Shown here one piece after another: positions 31,720 to 42,338 of a stretch of DNA of 64,000 nt (its first letter is position 1; each line of letters starts with the position of its first letter). The notes beneath the pieces were generated by a model. It did not search any database and was not told where the DNA came from. It saw only the letters and a list, made by a program, of their open reading frames with translations. The position numbers and the translations under genes were made by a program. Source of the stretch: Sphingomonas_R arantia (GTDB lineage Bacteria; Pseudomonadota; Alphaproteobacteria; Sphingomonadales; Sphingomonadaceae); contig NZ_JBHUGS010000004.1 of NCBI RefSeq assembly GCF_042682045.1, positions 1 through 64,000 on the forward strand. Reading direction: 5' to 3'.

Positions 31720-33012
31720 TCAGATATCGAGAATGTGCATGAGCATCGGGCGGCCGGTGATGCTCTGCGATCCGTCGAGGCGGTCGAGTGCGTCGGTGAC
31801 GGCGCGTTCGGGGCAGACATGTGTGACCATGACGAGCAGAACGCGGCCCGCGGTGTCGGCGCCGCGCTGGACCATGCTTTCGATCGAGACGCCCGCGTCG
31901 CGCATTGCGGCGGTGATTTCGGCGAGCACGCCCGGGCGGTCCGCGACGGTGAAGCGGAGATAGGCGCGGCCGCGGCGATCACCGGCGGGGGCGGGCGTGG
32001 ATTTGGCGAGCGCAGAGACGGGCATGGCGAACGCCGGGCCGGTTTCGCCGCGGGCGACGTCGATCAGGTCGGCGACGACGGCGGAGGCGGTGGGGCCTTC
32101 GCCGGCGCCGCGGCCTTCGAACAGGAGGCGGCCGACGAAATTTCCTTCGGCGACGACGGCGTTGAGCGAGCCTGCGACGTGGGCGAGCGGGTGGCCGAGC
32201 GGGACGAGGCAGGGGTGGACGCGCTGGAACAGGCCGTGGCCGTCCGCTTCGCCGAGGCCGATGAGGCGGACGCGGTAGCCGAGTGCGGCGGCTTCCGTAA
32301 TGTCGGCGGCGATGACGTTGCGGATGCCGGAGACGGTGACGGCGGGGAAGTCGATCGCGGTGCCGAAGCAGAGGCTGGCGAGGATCGAGAGTTTGTGCGC
32401 GGCGTCGATGCCGTCGATGTCGAAGCTGGGGTCGGTTTCGGCGAAACCGAGTGCCTGGGCGTCGGCGAGGACGTCGGCGAAATCGCGGCCTTCGGATTCC
32501 ATGGTGGTCAGGATGTAGTTGCAGGTGCCGTTGAGGATTCCGTAGACGCGGGCGATTTCGTTGGCGGCCGCCCCTTCGCGGAGGCCCTTGATCACCGGGA
32601 TGCCGCCGGCGACGGCGGCTTCGTATTTCAGCGCGGCGCCGCTGGTTTCGGCGGTTTGGGCGAGTTCGAGGCCGTGGTGGGCGATCATCGCCTTGTTGGC
32701 GGTGACGAAGGCGCAGCCGCGGGCGAGGGTGGCGCGGGCCAGGGTGAGCGCGGGGCCGTCGGCGCCGCCGATCAGTTCGACGACCGCGTCGATGTCGGTG
32801 CGGGACGAGAGGGTGGCGGCGTCGTCGACCCAGTCGAAGCGGGAGAGGTCAACGCCGCGGTCGCGGGTGCGGTCGCGGGCGGAGACGGCGACGATCCGGA
32901 TTTCGCGGCCGGCGCGGCGTTCGATGAGCGCGCGGTTCGCGTCGAGCAGTTTCACCACCCCACCACCGACGGTGCCGAGCCCGGCGAGCGCGATCCTGAA
33001 CGGCGTGGTCAT
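31720..33012 (-). CDS. hom: Homoserine dehydrogenase
   Basis: This is 430 residues from ATG 33012, preceded by GGGGAATG. The N-terminal Rossmann motif is IALAGLGTVGGGVVKLL (residues ~6-22). The catalytic domain has KYEAAVAGGIPVIKGLREG, YGILNGTCNYILTTME and GIDAAHKLSILASLCFG. A C-terminal ACT domain (RFTVADRPGVLAEITAAMRDAGVSIESM) is the site of threonine feedback inhibition in this family. It reduces aspartate semialdehyde to homoserine for Thr/Met/Ile synthesis. Normal length. Confidence 0.96.
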   Translation of the reverse strand: MTTPFRIALAGLGTVGGGVVKLLDANRALIERRAGREIRIVAVSARDRTRDRGVDLSRFDWVDDAATLSSRTDIDAVVELIGGADGPALTLARATLARGCAFVTANKAMIAHHGLELAQTAETSGAALKYEAAVAGGIPVIKGLREGAAANEIARVYGILNGTCNYILTTMESEGRDFADVLADAQALGFAETDPSFDIDGIDAAHKLSILASLCFGTAIDFPAVTVSGIRNVIAADITEAAALGYRVRLIGLGEADGHGLFQRVHPCLVPLGHPLAHVAGSLNAVVAEGNFVGRLLFEGRGAGEGPTASAVVADLIDVARGETGPAFAMPVSALAKSTPAPAGDRRGRAYLRFTVADRPGVLAEITAAMRDAGVSIESMVQRGADTAGRVLLVMVTHVCPERAVTDALDRLDGSQSITGRPMLMHILDI

Positions 33013-33123
33013 GCGGTCATTCCCCAAATTGGTCCGTCGCCTCCTAAAGCGATGGCCGCGGGGTGCAAGCCGGAACGGCGGGGCGGGGGGGCCGTTTGGT
33101 GAGAGAGCCATCAAAGGAGCGAC

Positions 33124-33279
33124 ATGATGACCGATCCGAAAAAGACCCCGGAGCAGAAGCCGGAAGAGAAGGACGCCATGCTTGAGGGCGGGCAGGCCGA
33201 TTATGGTTCGGCGGGGCAGCAGGCCCTTGAGGGTGTGAATGGGGTGAAGGGTGAGGAAGAGGAGCCTGAGGAGAAGTAG
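33124..33279 (+). CDS. Small acidic hydrophilic protein
   Basis: This 51-residue frame starts at ATG 33124 (second ATG 33127) with AAAGGAG 5 nt upstream, a strong ribosome site. The sequence is Glu/Lys/Gln-rich (DPKKTPEQKPEEKDAM, then GEEEEPEEK) and probably disordered. A clear bidirectional terminator follows at 33366. Divergent from hom. No family; the strong RBS and terminator support a real small gene. Confidence 0.65.
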   Translation: MMTDPKKTPEQKPEEKDAMLEGGQADYGSAGQQALEGVNGVKGEEEEPEEK

Positions 33280-33314
33280 GGTTCCGGCTTAGGGCGCCTC
33301 GGCTTCGCTCGGCG

Positions 33315-33345
33315 GGGTCCCTTGACTTTGCTCGGGATAGGCGGG
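33315..33345. repeat. Interspersed repeat copy (GGGTCCCT..CTCGGGAT type)
   Basis: GGGTCCCTTGACTTTGCTCG followed by GGATAGGCGG matches, with a few substitutions, the segment at 41461-41490 downstream of uvrA. Both copies are intergenic. It is likely a dispersed sphingomonad repeat. Confidence 0.6.
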
Positions 33346-33365
33346 TTTTCTAAAAGTCCGAAAAA

Positions 33366-33405
33366 GAGGGGCGGTCCGGCGTGATGCCGGGCCGCCCCTT
33401 TTTCG
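33366..33405. terminator. Bidirectional intrinsic terminator
   Basis: The stem GGGGCGG-CCGGC / GCCGG-CCGCCCC is closed by a 5-nt loop, with AAAAAG on the left and CTTTTT on the right. It lies between the convergent acidic-peptide gene (33124-33279, plus) and the PA2169-type gene (33406-33864, minus), whose TGA/TCA begins just after. It would stop transcription from both sides. Confidence 0.85.
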
Positions 33406-33864
33406 TCAGGCGTGGCGTTCCATGGCGTGCTTGATGTCACGCATCTGGTCGTGGCCTTCGCGGACGGAGTCGTAGGCTTCGCGGATCACGGTGGCGACCT
33501 GCGGAGAGACGGCGATGTCCTTCATCGCGGCTTCGAACTTCGCCTTGATTTGGTCCTCGCCGCGCTCGACCTCGTCGACGACGGCCTTGTCGTCGGAGCC
33601 GGTGACCTTGGCCTTCAGGTCGACGAACATGCGGTGCGCCTGCGCCAGGATGGTGCCATCGTCTTCCGGGTTGCCGCCCAGCCGGACGACCTCGCCCTGA
33701 AGATTGGCGGCGACCTGGCGGCGTTCGGCGGCGCGCGACGTAAAGATCGCGCCGAACCGACTGCCGTCGATGTCCTTGGCGGCCTCGCTATAGCCGTCCG
33801 CGCTGTCGAGCGTGGTGGCGATGAGGCCGTTCAGCGTGGTGATATCGGTGCTGGTATCAGCCAT
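33406..33864 (-). CDS. PA2169-type four-helix-bundle protein (DUF2383)
   Basis: This 152-residue protein starts at ATG 33864. It is all-helical with LNGLIATTLDSADGYSEAAKDI, FTSRAAERRQVAANLQGEVVRLGG and EDGTILAQAHRMF, the pattern of the ferritin-like PA2169/DUF2383 family. These proteins accumulate under stress and stationary phase; biochemical role unknown. It precedes, on the same strand, nothing closer than hom, and follows the DUF3597 gene by 33 bp, so the two are probably co-transcribed. Confidence 0.88.
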   Translation of the reverse strand: MADTSTDITTLNGLIATTLDSADGYSEAAKDIDGSRFGAIFTSRAAERRQVAANLQGEVVRLGGNPEDDGTILAQAHRMFVDLKAKVTGSDDKAVVDEVERGEDQIKAKFEAAMKDIAVSPQVATVIREAYDSVREGHDQMRDIKHAMERHA

Positions 33865-33897
33865 TTGGTATCCTTTCGGAAACGGGAAGGCTGAAGG

Positions 33898-34362
33898 TCA
33901 GTCGCGCAGCGCGGGGGGCACGACGCCGCCGTTCTGGGCCAGCTTGGTCATGACCTGGCGGTGCAGCCAGATGTTCATCGCGGCGCTGTCTTCCGTGCTG
34001 CCGGTGTAGCCGAGTTCGTGGGCGAGCTCGGTGCGGTTCTGGCGGCTGCTGTCGAGGCCGAGCAGCGTCATCAGATCGACGATTGAGGTGCGCCAGTTGC
34101 TGGGCTTGCCGGCCGCGGCGGCCTTTGCGGTCAGCACGGCTTCGACGTCGACCGGGGCCGCGGGCGCGGCGGCGGGGATGACCGGGGTGGCAGGCGCGGG
34201 CGAGATGCCGGCGGGGGCGGGGGCGGGCGCACGCGCGACGCCGGGGACCGGGGCGGGTGCGGCGGCGGGGGCGGCCGGGGCGGCCTTGGTCGCGCCGATG
34301 CCGGTGCCGAGGAGGCCCTTGTCGCCGAAGATGGCGTGCTGGATCTTGTCGAAGATGCTCAT
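33898..34362 (-). CDS. DUF3597 protein
   Basis: This is 154 residues from ATG 34362 (MSIFDKIQHAIFGDK), chosen because the family starts this way. A Pro/Ala-rich linker occupies residues ~25-75. The C-terminal ~75 residues (NWRTSIVDLMTLLGLDSSRQNRTELAHELGYTG, then MNIWLHRQVMTKLAQNGG) form the DUF3597 helical domain, seen in LysM-associated and stress-related small proteins. Function unknown; paired with the PA2169-type gene. Confidence 0.88.
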   Translation of the reverse strand: MSIFDKIQHAIFGDKGLLGTGIGATKAAPAAPAAAPAPVPGVARAPAPAPAGISPAPATPVIPAAAPAAPVDVEAVLTAKAAAAGKPSNWRTSIVDLMTLLGLDSSRQNRTELAHELGYTGSTEDSAAMNIWLHRQVMTKLAQNGGVVPPALRD

Positions 34363-34436
34363 GGCAAAGGTCCCGTCTGTGGTGGAATGCGTGCCGAACG
34401 AGCGATCCGCGGGAAGGATGCGCGGGTGAGCGCGGA

Positions 34437-36161
34437 TTAATGGCAAGTCGGCGCGGGGGGTGTTTCGGGGGGTGGGTGTTTGCGGTCGGGGTTTGCCGTG
34501 TCGGGGACGTGGGAGGGGGTTTCGGCGGTGTCGGACCCACGCGCGTCATCCCGGCGGAGGCCGGGATCTCCCTTCGGTGAGGGGTGAGTTGTAGGCAGGG
34601 TGTTTGCGGCCTGGTCTTCCTCGACCGAAGGGAGATCCCGGCTTTCGCCGGGATGACGGTTTGGGGGTTGAGGGAGTTCGGCCTCGGGCTCGTCCTCCAC
34701 CACCGCACCCGGATCGCCGGCGCCGGCGAACCAGGCGTCGCGTTCGGCGGCGTGGGCGACGCGGGCGGGGTGGCGGAGTTCGAAGGCTTCGGCGATGTCC
34801 TGCTCGTCGGGGGTGAGCGTGCGGGCATAGTCCTCGTCGCCATAGTCGCATTGCTCCTCGCCCATGAAGCCGGGCGGGGGCGGGAAGGCGGTGCGCCAGG
34901 TGCCGCCTTCCTCGCGCCAGACGAGCGGGTCGGGGGCATATTCGGGCGGCGGGGCGCGGGGTTCGTCCGGGTCGCGGTCCCCCAGCCGGGCGAGCGCGCG
35001 GGACAACAGCTGGGTCCGGCCGGAGAGGCTGCCCATCAGTTCCGACACGGTTTCGGTGCCGAGCCCGAAGGCGCGGCCGGCCACCCCGTCGGCCGCGGCG
35101 ATCGGGCAGGCGGGCGGCACGGGCACGGCGAGGATCAGCAGTCCGGCCGCCTCGGCCCGCGCCCAGTCCTCCGCGGTCCAGTGGGCGCGGTAGTCGGGGT
35201 GGAGCGGCACGCCGCGGGTGGGCGAAGTTGAGGAAGTTGCGGTGTTTGCGGGGGTTTGGTTTTGCCCGGTCGTGGGCTCGGCGGTGTCCTGCCAACCTTC
35301 GGCGTCGTCCGGTTCCGCTCCAGCGTCGTCGCGGTCCGCTTGGGCGCAATCCGGGCGGAGGCCGGGAACTCCCTTCGGTAAGGGGTCAGCGCCGGCCACG
35401 GGGAGATCGCGGCTTTCGCCGGGATGACGGTTGGGGGTGGGGGCTGCTGCTGGTTCGGTGTCGGTGGAGGGGGTTGCGATCGAGGGGACCGGCTCTTCCA
35501 GCTCCGCCCGCGCCTGATCCGCGGCCATGACGAGGTCGGGCGCGGTGTCGGCGTGGAGCCAGCGGTCGGCGTGGGCGAGGGGGGCGGCCGGTATGTCGTG
35601 GGACGGGGCGGCGGCGAGGAAGAGTGCGGCGCGGGCGGGGCCGGCGTCGGCGGCGATGAGATCGAGATAGGCGTCGAACCCGGCGGCGACGGTGCGCGCG
35701 GCGCTGGGCATGCTTGTCGGTCCGCCGGCGGCGGTCGCGGACGCGGGGATGTCGGCGGCGGCCTGGCGATCGAGCCGGGCGAGCATCATGAGGCCGAGCC
35801 GGTTGTCGTAGCGGTGCCGCTCGATCACGCTGCCGTCGGGGCGGGTGATGGTCTCGACCTGCCCCTCCAGCGCGCGGGTGACGAGCGTGTCGGCCAGCCG
35901 TTCGCGCGCGTGCAGGTTCGCCGCGGCCCAGCCGAGCGCGAAGGCGGCACCGGGCGCCCGCCGGCGGAAGCTGTACGCGGCGGTGGCGGTGAGCCCGACG
36001 GCGCGCGCCGCATCCTCCACGGTGGCGCCGTCCGCGATCGCTTCAAGGAAGCGTCGCTGGCGTTCCGGGGTCCAGCCGTCGTGGCGGGCGGGGAGCGGGG
36101 CCTGGACGTCGGGGGCGGGGTGGTCCGGCTTGGGGACTGGGACTGGGACGGGGGCGGTCAT
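34437..36161 (-). CDS. HTH-containing hypothetical protein with in-frame interspersed repeats
   Basis: This 574-residue protein has a homeodomain-like/phage-terminase-small-like HTH at residues ~29-70 (WTPERQRRFLEAIADGATVEDAARAVGLTATAAYSFRRR), then a helical region to ~200. The rest is largely Pro/Ala/Asp-rich and disordered. Two stretches (about 243-276 and 500-540) are translations of an intergenic palindromic repeat, each starting NRHPGESRDLP. A folded-looking block lies between them (LLILAVPVPPACPIAA, ELMGSLSGRTQLLSRAL). It overlaps the preceding gene by ATGA. Likely a regulator; target unknown. Confidence 0.75.
   Translation of the reverse strand: MTAPVPVPVPKPDHPAPDVQAPLPARHDGWTPERQRRFLEAIADGATVEDAARAVGLTATAAYSFRRRAPGAAFALGWAAANLHARERLADTLVTRALEGQVETITRPDGSVIERHRYDNRLGLMMLARLDRQAAADIPASATAAGGPTSMPSAARTVAAGFDAYLDLIAADAGPARAALFLAAAPSHDIPAAPLAHADRWLHADTAPDLVMAADQARAELEEPVPSIATPSTDTEPAAAPTPNRHPGESRDLPVAGADPLPKGVPGLRPDCAQADRDDAGAEPDDAEGWQDTAEPTTGQNQTPANTATSSTSPTRGVPLHPDYRAHWTAEDWARAEAAGLLILAVPVPPACPIAAADGVAGRAFGLGTETVSELMGSLSGRTQLLSRALARLGDRDPDEPRAPPPEYAPDPLVWREEGGTWRTAFPPPPGFMGEEQCDYGDEDYARTLTPDEQDIAEAFELRHPARVAHAAERDAWFAGAGDPGAVVEDEPEAELPQPPNRHPGESRDLPSVEEDQAANTLPTTHPSPKGDPGLRRDDARGSDTAETPSHVPDTANPDRKHPPPETPPAPTCH
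34546..34668. repeat. Palindromic repeat embedded in coding sequence, copy 1
   Basis: CGTCATCCCGGCGGAGGCCG..GGATCTCCC at the left is mirrored by GGGAGATCCCGGCTTTCGCC..GGGATGACG at the right, ~60 bp apart. This is the common alphaproteobacterial dispersed palindrome, normally intergenic. Here it lies in frame in the 34437-36161 gene and encodes its residues ~500-540. Confidence 0.8.
35340..35430. repeat. Palindromic repeat embedded in coding sequence, copy 2
   Basis: The left arm (TCCGGGCGGAGGCCGGGAAC..TCCC) and the right arm (GGGAGATCGCGGCTTTCGCC..GGGATGACG) are a second, more diverged copy of the same element, also in frame, encoding residues ~243-276 of the same protein. Confidence 0.75.
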
Positions 36162-36412
36162 GGCTGCTTGCCCGCCGCGCGTGCCGCCTGTGCGCGGCGG
36201 GCGATCAGTGCGGCGTTGTGGTCGCGCACCGCGACAACGACCGGGTTGACGGGCAGCGGTGCGCCGATCCGCCCGGCGGCGATATGCGCCAGCCAGTCGC
36301 GAACGGCGGGATGGTCGTCATCGACGCGGGTCGGGTCGATCCAGTGGGCCGGGGGCGCGGGCTGGTCCGGTCGGACGACCGGGGCGGCGGGCGGGTGCGG
36401 CAGGCTGGGCAT
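36158..36412 (-). CDS. Small hypothetical protein
   Basis: This 84-residue protein starts at ATG 36412 and overlaps the downstream HTH gene by 4 bp. A Pro-rich N-terminus is followed by IDPTRVDDDHPAVRDWLAHIAAGRIGAPLPVNPVVVAVRDHNAALIARR, a helical segment. No family was recognised. The coupling suggests that it acts with the HTH protein. Confidence 0.65.
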   Translation of the reverse strand: MPSLPHPPAAPVVRPDQPAPPAHWIDPTRVDDDHPAVRDWLAHIAAGRIGAPLPVNPVVVAVRDHNAALIARRAQAARAAGKQP

Positions 36413-36521
36413 GGACGGTCCTCCGGATGTTCCAAGGGGACCGGGGAGATATGCCTGTTCGGGGTGTGTAGGACAGGATTTTTAGTGTAGGACTTTTTTG
36501 AGAGGTGGCTTGTTTGGCAGG

Positions 36522-38126
36522 CTAGCTTTCAAATTCATCAACTTTTGCAACTTTACCTATGATGCTGGCAACTGCGTATTTCTCAAGACGTGTATAATTG
36601 GGAACATAAATATCAATCATCGGTGCTGGTTCTGTATAGTACCATTTGTAAGCAATTCCTCCGCTCTTGCGTTTTCCCTTTCTAAAAAGGTGCGGATATC
36701 TCAAAGGAGATATTCCAAGAAACGGAAGGAAGGATACTCTGGACGAACTAGACTTTTCTAATTCAAGTTCATTATGGTGTAGTTCTTTTGCTTTACTTTT
36801 CGGGTATGGCTCCATGTAAAACACCCGAGATATACCAGAAGCAAGAATATGTTTAGTGCAGTTGTGGCACGGAAAAGTTGTACAAAATAGTATTGATCCT
36901 TTGATAGCTGTACCAAGACGAGCTGAATCACAAATTGCGTTCATCTCCGCATGAACGACTCTTCCAAACTCTGTAAGGTCTGAGATTAGAGATCCATGGA
37001 GACAACCGCTGCCATCGGATGTTGGCTTTTCGGGCTTTTTGAGGAGTTTGTCTACGAGCTGGCCGCCTGACGTGCCTAGTGCTTTTGACGAAGCGGACAA
37101 TAATCCACTTGACTGCAGGCGCTCCAGAATATCACGAAGAACTTCCCGTTTCAGGTGATCATTTGGATCGCTACCGAGCTTAATATCTCTGTAGTCAGGC
37201 TCCTCAGTGTCCCAATAGTTTCCTCCAAACGCCCGTGGAACTTCATTGCATCCCTGAGCAATGATTTCTCCATCACTCGAGAAGATCGCAGCGCCAACTT
37301 GGCGGGACAGGTCAGTTGATCGCAAAGAGGCGGACGCAGCAGCATACATGCCGAATTCTAGTTTCGTAGGTGCGATATCATTCGCGCCAAAAAGCGCATT
37401 TATGAAACGATCGATTTTCAATCGCATTGACGATGCAGACAGGCCGTCGATAAAAACGTCGGCAAGATGAAAAGTCTGCCGCAGCTGCTGCCCGTGGTCA
37501 TCTCCGTCTTCACTCATATCTCGCAGTATCAGCGATTCAGCAAATGAGAGTATCTTCGCTGATTTAGTAGTTAAAGGTAGTGTACGTTTAATTTTATCTG
37601 CTATAAGTTTAATTCGGTCTTCTTCATTGCCGTATGCTGATATAAGAATGAACTGTTGACCGTATATAGCTCTAAATAATGAAACTTCCTCCGGCCTTTT
37701 TAGCTGCCTAACTATGTAGGCAACCTTATGCCGAACTTTATCCTGACGAGCTATATCTACAAACGGAGCGTCATCAACGGAAGCGTCATCATCAACGAGA
37801 TCATGTCCACTGAGCTTGCTCCGCTCCCGTCCGATAGCGTCGACAACATATCTCATAGCGAATGCCGGATCGGAGTTATCCCGACAAATCTGGCTTGTAT
37901 GATCCATCTTGTATTTTATCTGGTGGTAGTAATCTTGCCTAATAGGCTTTTTAACCTGAGATTTTACTTCCTTAACCTCATTTGTAAGCCGTATTGGTAT
38001 AGATTTATAGCCAACCGCATGGAGCGCGTTCTCTAGCGTACTAGATATTGCGTCAATATCGATGCCCAGAGGTCCTGCGATGCCAAAAACTAGCTCAGGG
38101 AATCTTATGACGCTAAATTCACCCAC
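36522..38126 (-). CDS. avcD: Anti-phage dCTP deaminase (AvcD-like)
   Basis: This is 534 residues from GTG 38126, with AAAGGG upstream. The N-terminal ~240 residues form a P-loop-kinase-like domain opening FPELVFGIAGPLGIDIDAIS, with a degenerate glycine loop as in other members. The C-terminal cytidine/dCMP deaminase domain has RQVGAAIFSSDGEIIAQGCNE, the zinc site His392-Ala-Glu394, and Pro419-Cys420-x-x-Cys423. This two-domain layout is that of antiviral AvcD proteins, which deplete dCTP/dCMP on infection. AT-rich codon use differs sharply from neighbours, indicating transfer. In known systems a small RNA (AvcI) restrains it. Confidence 0.88.
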   Translation of the reverse strand: MGEFSVIRFPELVFGIAGPLGIDIDAISSTLENALHAVGYKSIPIRLTNEVKEVKSQVKKPIRQDYYHQIKYKMDHTSQICRDNSDPAFAMRYVVDAIGRERSKLSGHDLVDDDASVDDAPFVDIARQDKVRHKVAYIVRQLKRPEEVSLFRAIYGQQFILISAYGNEEDRIKLIADKIKRTLPLTTKSAKILSFAESLILRDMSEDGDDHGQQLRQTFHLADVFIDGLSASSMRLKIDRFINALFGANDIAPTKLEFGMYAAASASLRSTDLSRQVGAAIFSSDGEIIAQGCNEVPRAFGGNYWDTEEPDYRDIKLGSDPNDHLKREVLRDILERLQSSGLLSASSKALGTSGGQLVDKLLKKPEKPTSDGSGCLHGSLISDLTEFGRVVHAEMNAICDSARLGTAIKGSILFCTTFPCHNCTKHILASGISRVFYMEPYPKSKAKELHHNELELEKSSSSRVSFLPFLGISPLRYPHLFRKGKRKSGGIAYKWYYTEPAPMIDIYVPNYTRLEKYAVASIIGKVAKVDEFES

Positions 38127-38196
38127 GGATACCCTTTCAAGGCCTAGCGTTGTAGGTTTTCACAGCTAAACTAGCTGGACGTCAAGGAGCTAGCGC

Positions 38197-38361
38197 ATGA
38201 GCACGGAAAATTATAACGCGAAGCGGGCGCGTGAAGTATCTCAAGTTGCACTCGAATTTGCCCGGCAAATGGGAGGAACATTCGTTTCAAATCCTGTTAG
38301 GCGGAATGAGTATATAGATCGACTTACAAAATCAGAAATTGTGGACAATGATCGTAAATAA
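38197..38361 (+). CDS. Divergent 54-residue protein next to avcD
   Basis: ATG 38197 is preceded by AAGGAG 6 nt upstream, and the frame is open for 54 codons to TAA 38361. The protein begins MSTENYNAKRAREVSQVALE, is basic, likely helical, and ends SEIVDNDRK. It starts 70 bp from the divergent avcD start, and shares its low-GC composition. CTAGCT at 38171 and AGCTAG at 38188 could fold over the ribosome site. It could be an antitoxin-like partner, a regulator, or a leftover gene; no family recognised. Confidence 0.6.
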   Translation: MSTENYNAKRAREVSQVALEFARQMGGTFVSNPVRRNEYIDRLTKSEIVDNDRK

Positions 38362-38391
38362 AATTGTGAAGCCTATTTTGTTTTTCGTTAG

Positions 38392-41298
<2,907 letters not shown>

Positions 41299-41440
41299 GT
41301 AGCGGTCTGTTCCAGATTTGTTCGTGCGCGGCAAGCCGGGCGGTGACGTCGCGTCGGGAGATGGGTGGCGGGGTGCGGTGGGGCAAGGCTGGGATGCGGT
41401 GGGTGGGGCTTGCTCCGGCGTGGCGTGGGAGGGGTGGTGG

Positions 41441-41600
41441 GCTTCTCGACTGCGCTCGAAGGGTCCCTCGACTTCGCTCGGGATGGGCGGAGGTGGGGGT
41501 GTCTCTGCGCACGCCGGGTGTGCCTGGCGCGTCCGCCTCGACGCATCGGCGGCGTCCGGGGGCGGTGCCGGGTTCTCGACAAGCTCGAACCGAACGGGGG
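41441..41600. repeat. Interspersed repeat elements downstream of the R-M remnant
   Basis: The ~330-bp gap between uvrA and the next gene holds TTCTCGACTGCGCTCGAAGG at 41443, GGGTCCCTCGACTTCGCTCG..GGATGGGCGG at 41461-41490 (second copy at 33315-33345), and TTCTCGACAAGCTCGAACCG at 41573. These CTCGA-rich hairpin units are of the dispersed type common in sphingomonads. No gene seen here. Confidence 0.65.
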
Positions 41601-41626
41601 CGGGTGGGGGCTGCGATTGCCAGAGG

Positions 41627-42226
41627 TCAGGCCGGGGCGGGCCAGTCGGTGCGGTCGAGGGCGGCCATCGCGTCGGTGATCGCGACGGTTTCGACGCTGA
41701 CCCGCACGACCCGGGCGAGCAGGGCGATCATGCTCTCCTTGTAGTCGGCGAAGCGGTAGGTGTTGAACTTCGCGGCGATGGTGGCGTCGCGCGGCTTCTT
41801 TTCCTTGTGCTGGTCGAGCACCCAGTCGATCGCGGAGCGGTTGCCGAGCCGGTAGGTCCAGGCGGCGGCCGGAATGCCGGCGATCTGCGTATCGCCATCG
41901 ACCACGACGTTGCCGGTCCCGCCACCCGCGCCGGGCTGCGATTTCAGGACGGGCTTCGGCGTCGTGCCCGCGGCGCGCTTGCCCGGCGTCTCGATCCGCT
42001 CGACCGCCCAGGGCGCGACATCCTCATAGCCGATGTGCAGCGCCATCAGCGTCTCGCCCCACGCCGCCCAGCGGGCGAAATCGGGGTAGAAGGGGATGCG
42101 CGGAAACTCGCGCTTGAGGTTCAGCGCATAGGTCTCGAGGTAGACCGGATCGTGGAGGACGGCATAAACGTAATTAAAGATCAAATCGTTGGTGGCGTGA
42201 TTTCGAGTTTCTCCTATGACTGGTTC
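41627..42226 (-). pseudogene. C-terminal remnant of type ISP restriction-modification enzyme
   Basis: The frame is open from a stop at 42227 to 41627, giving ~199 residues, with no good start. LIFNYVYAVLHDPVYLETYA and LKREFPRIPFYPDFARWAAWG are the signature C-terminus of type ISP (DEAD helicase plus N6-methylase, COG4889) enzymes, after the target-recognition region. Intact enzymes exceed a thousand residues. The matching N-terminus is at 44112-44480, same strand and correct order. The helicase and methylase core is missing. Probably non-functional. Confidence 0.85.
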
Positions 42227-42338
42227 TCATTCTTCGCACGTACTATCGTCTTTTAAATTATGTTATATTGAAAACTGCTCATTAAACCGTTTCGTCATCG
42301 CAAGCGAGACCGCACACTTCTGCTTTGAATTCGTTAAA

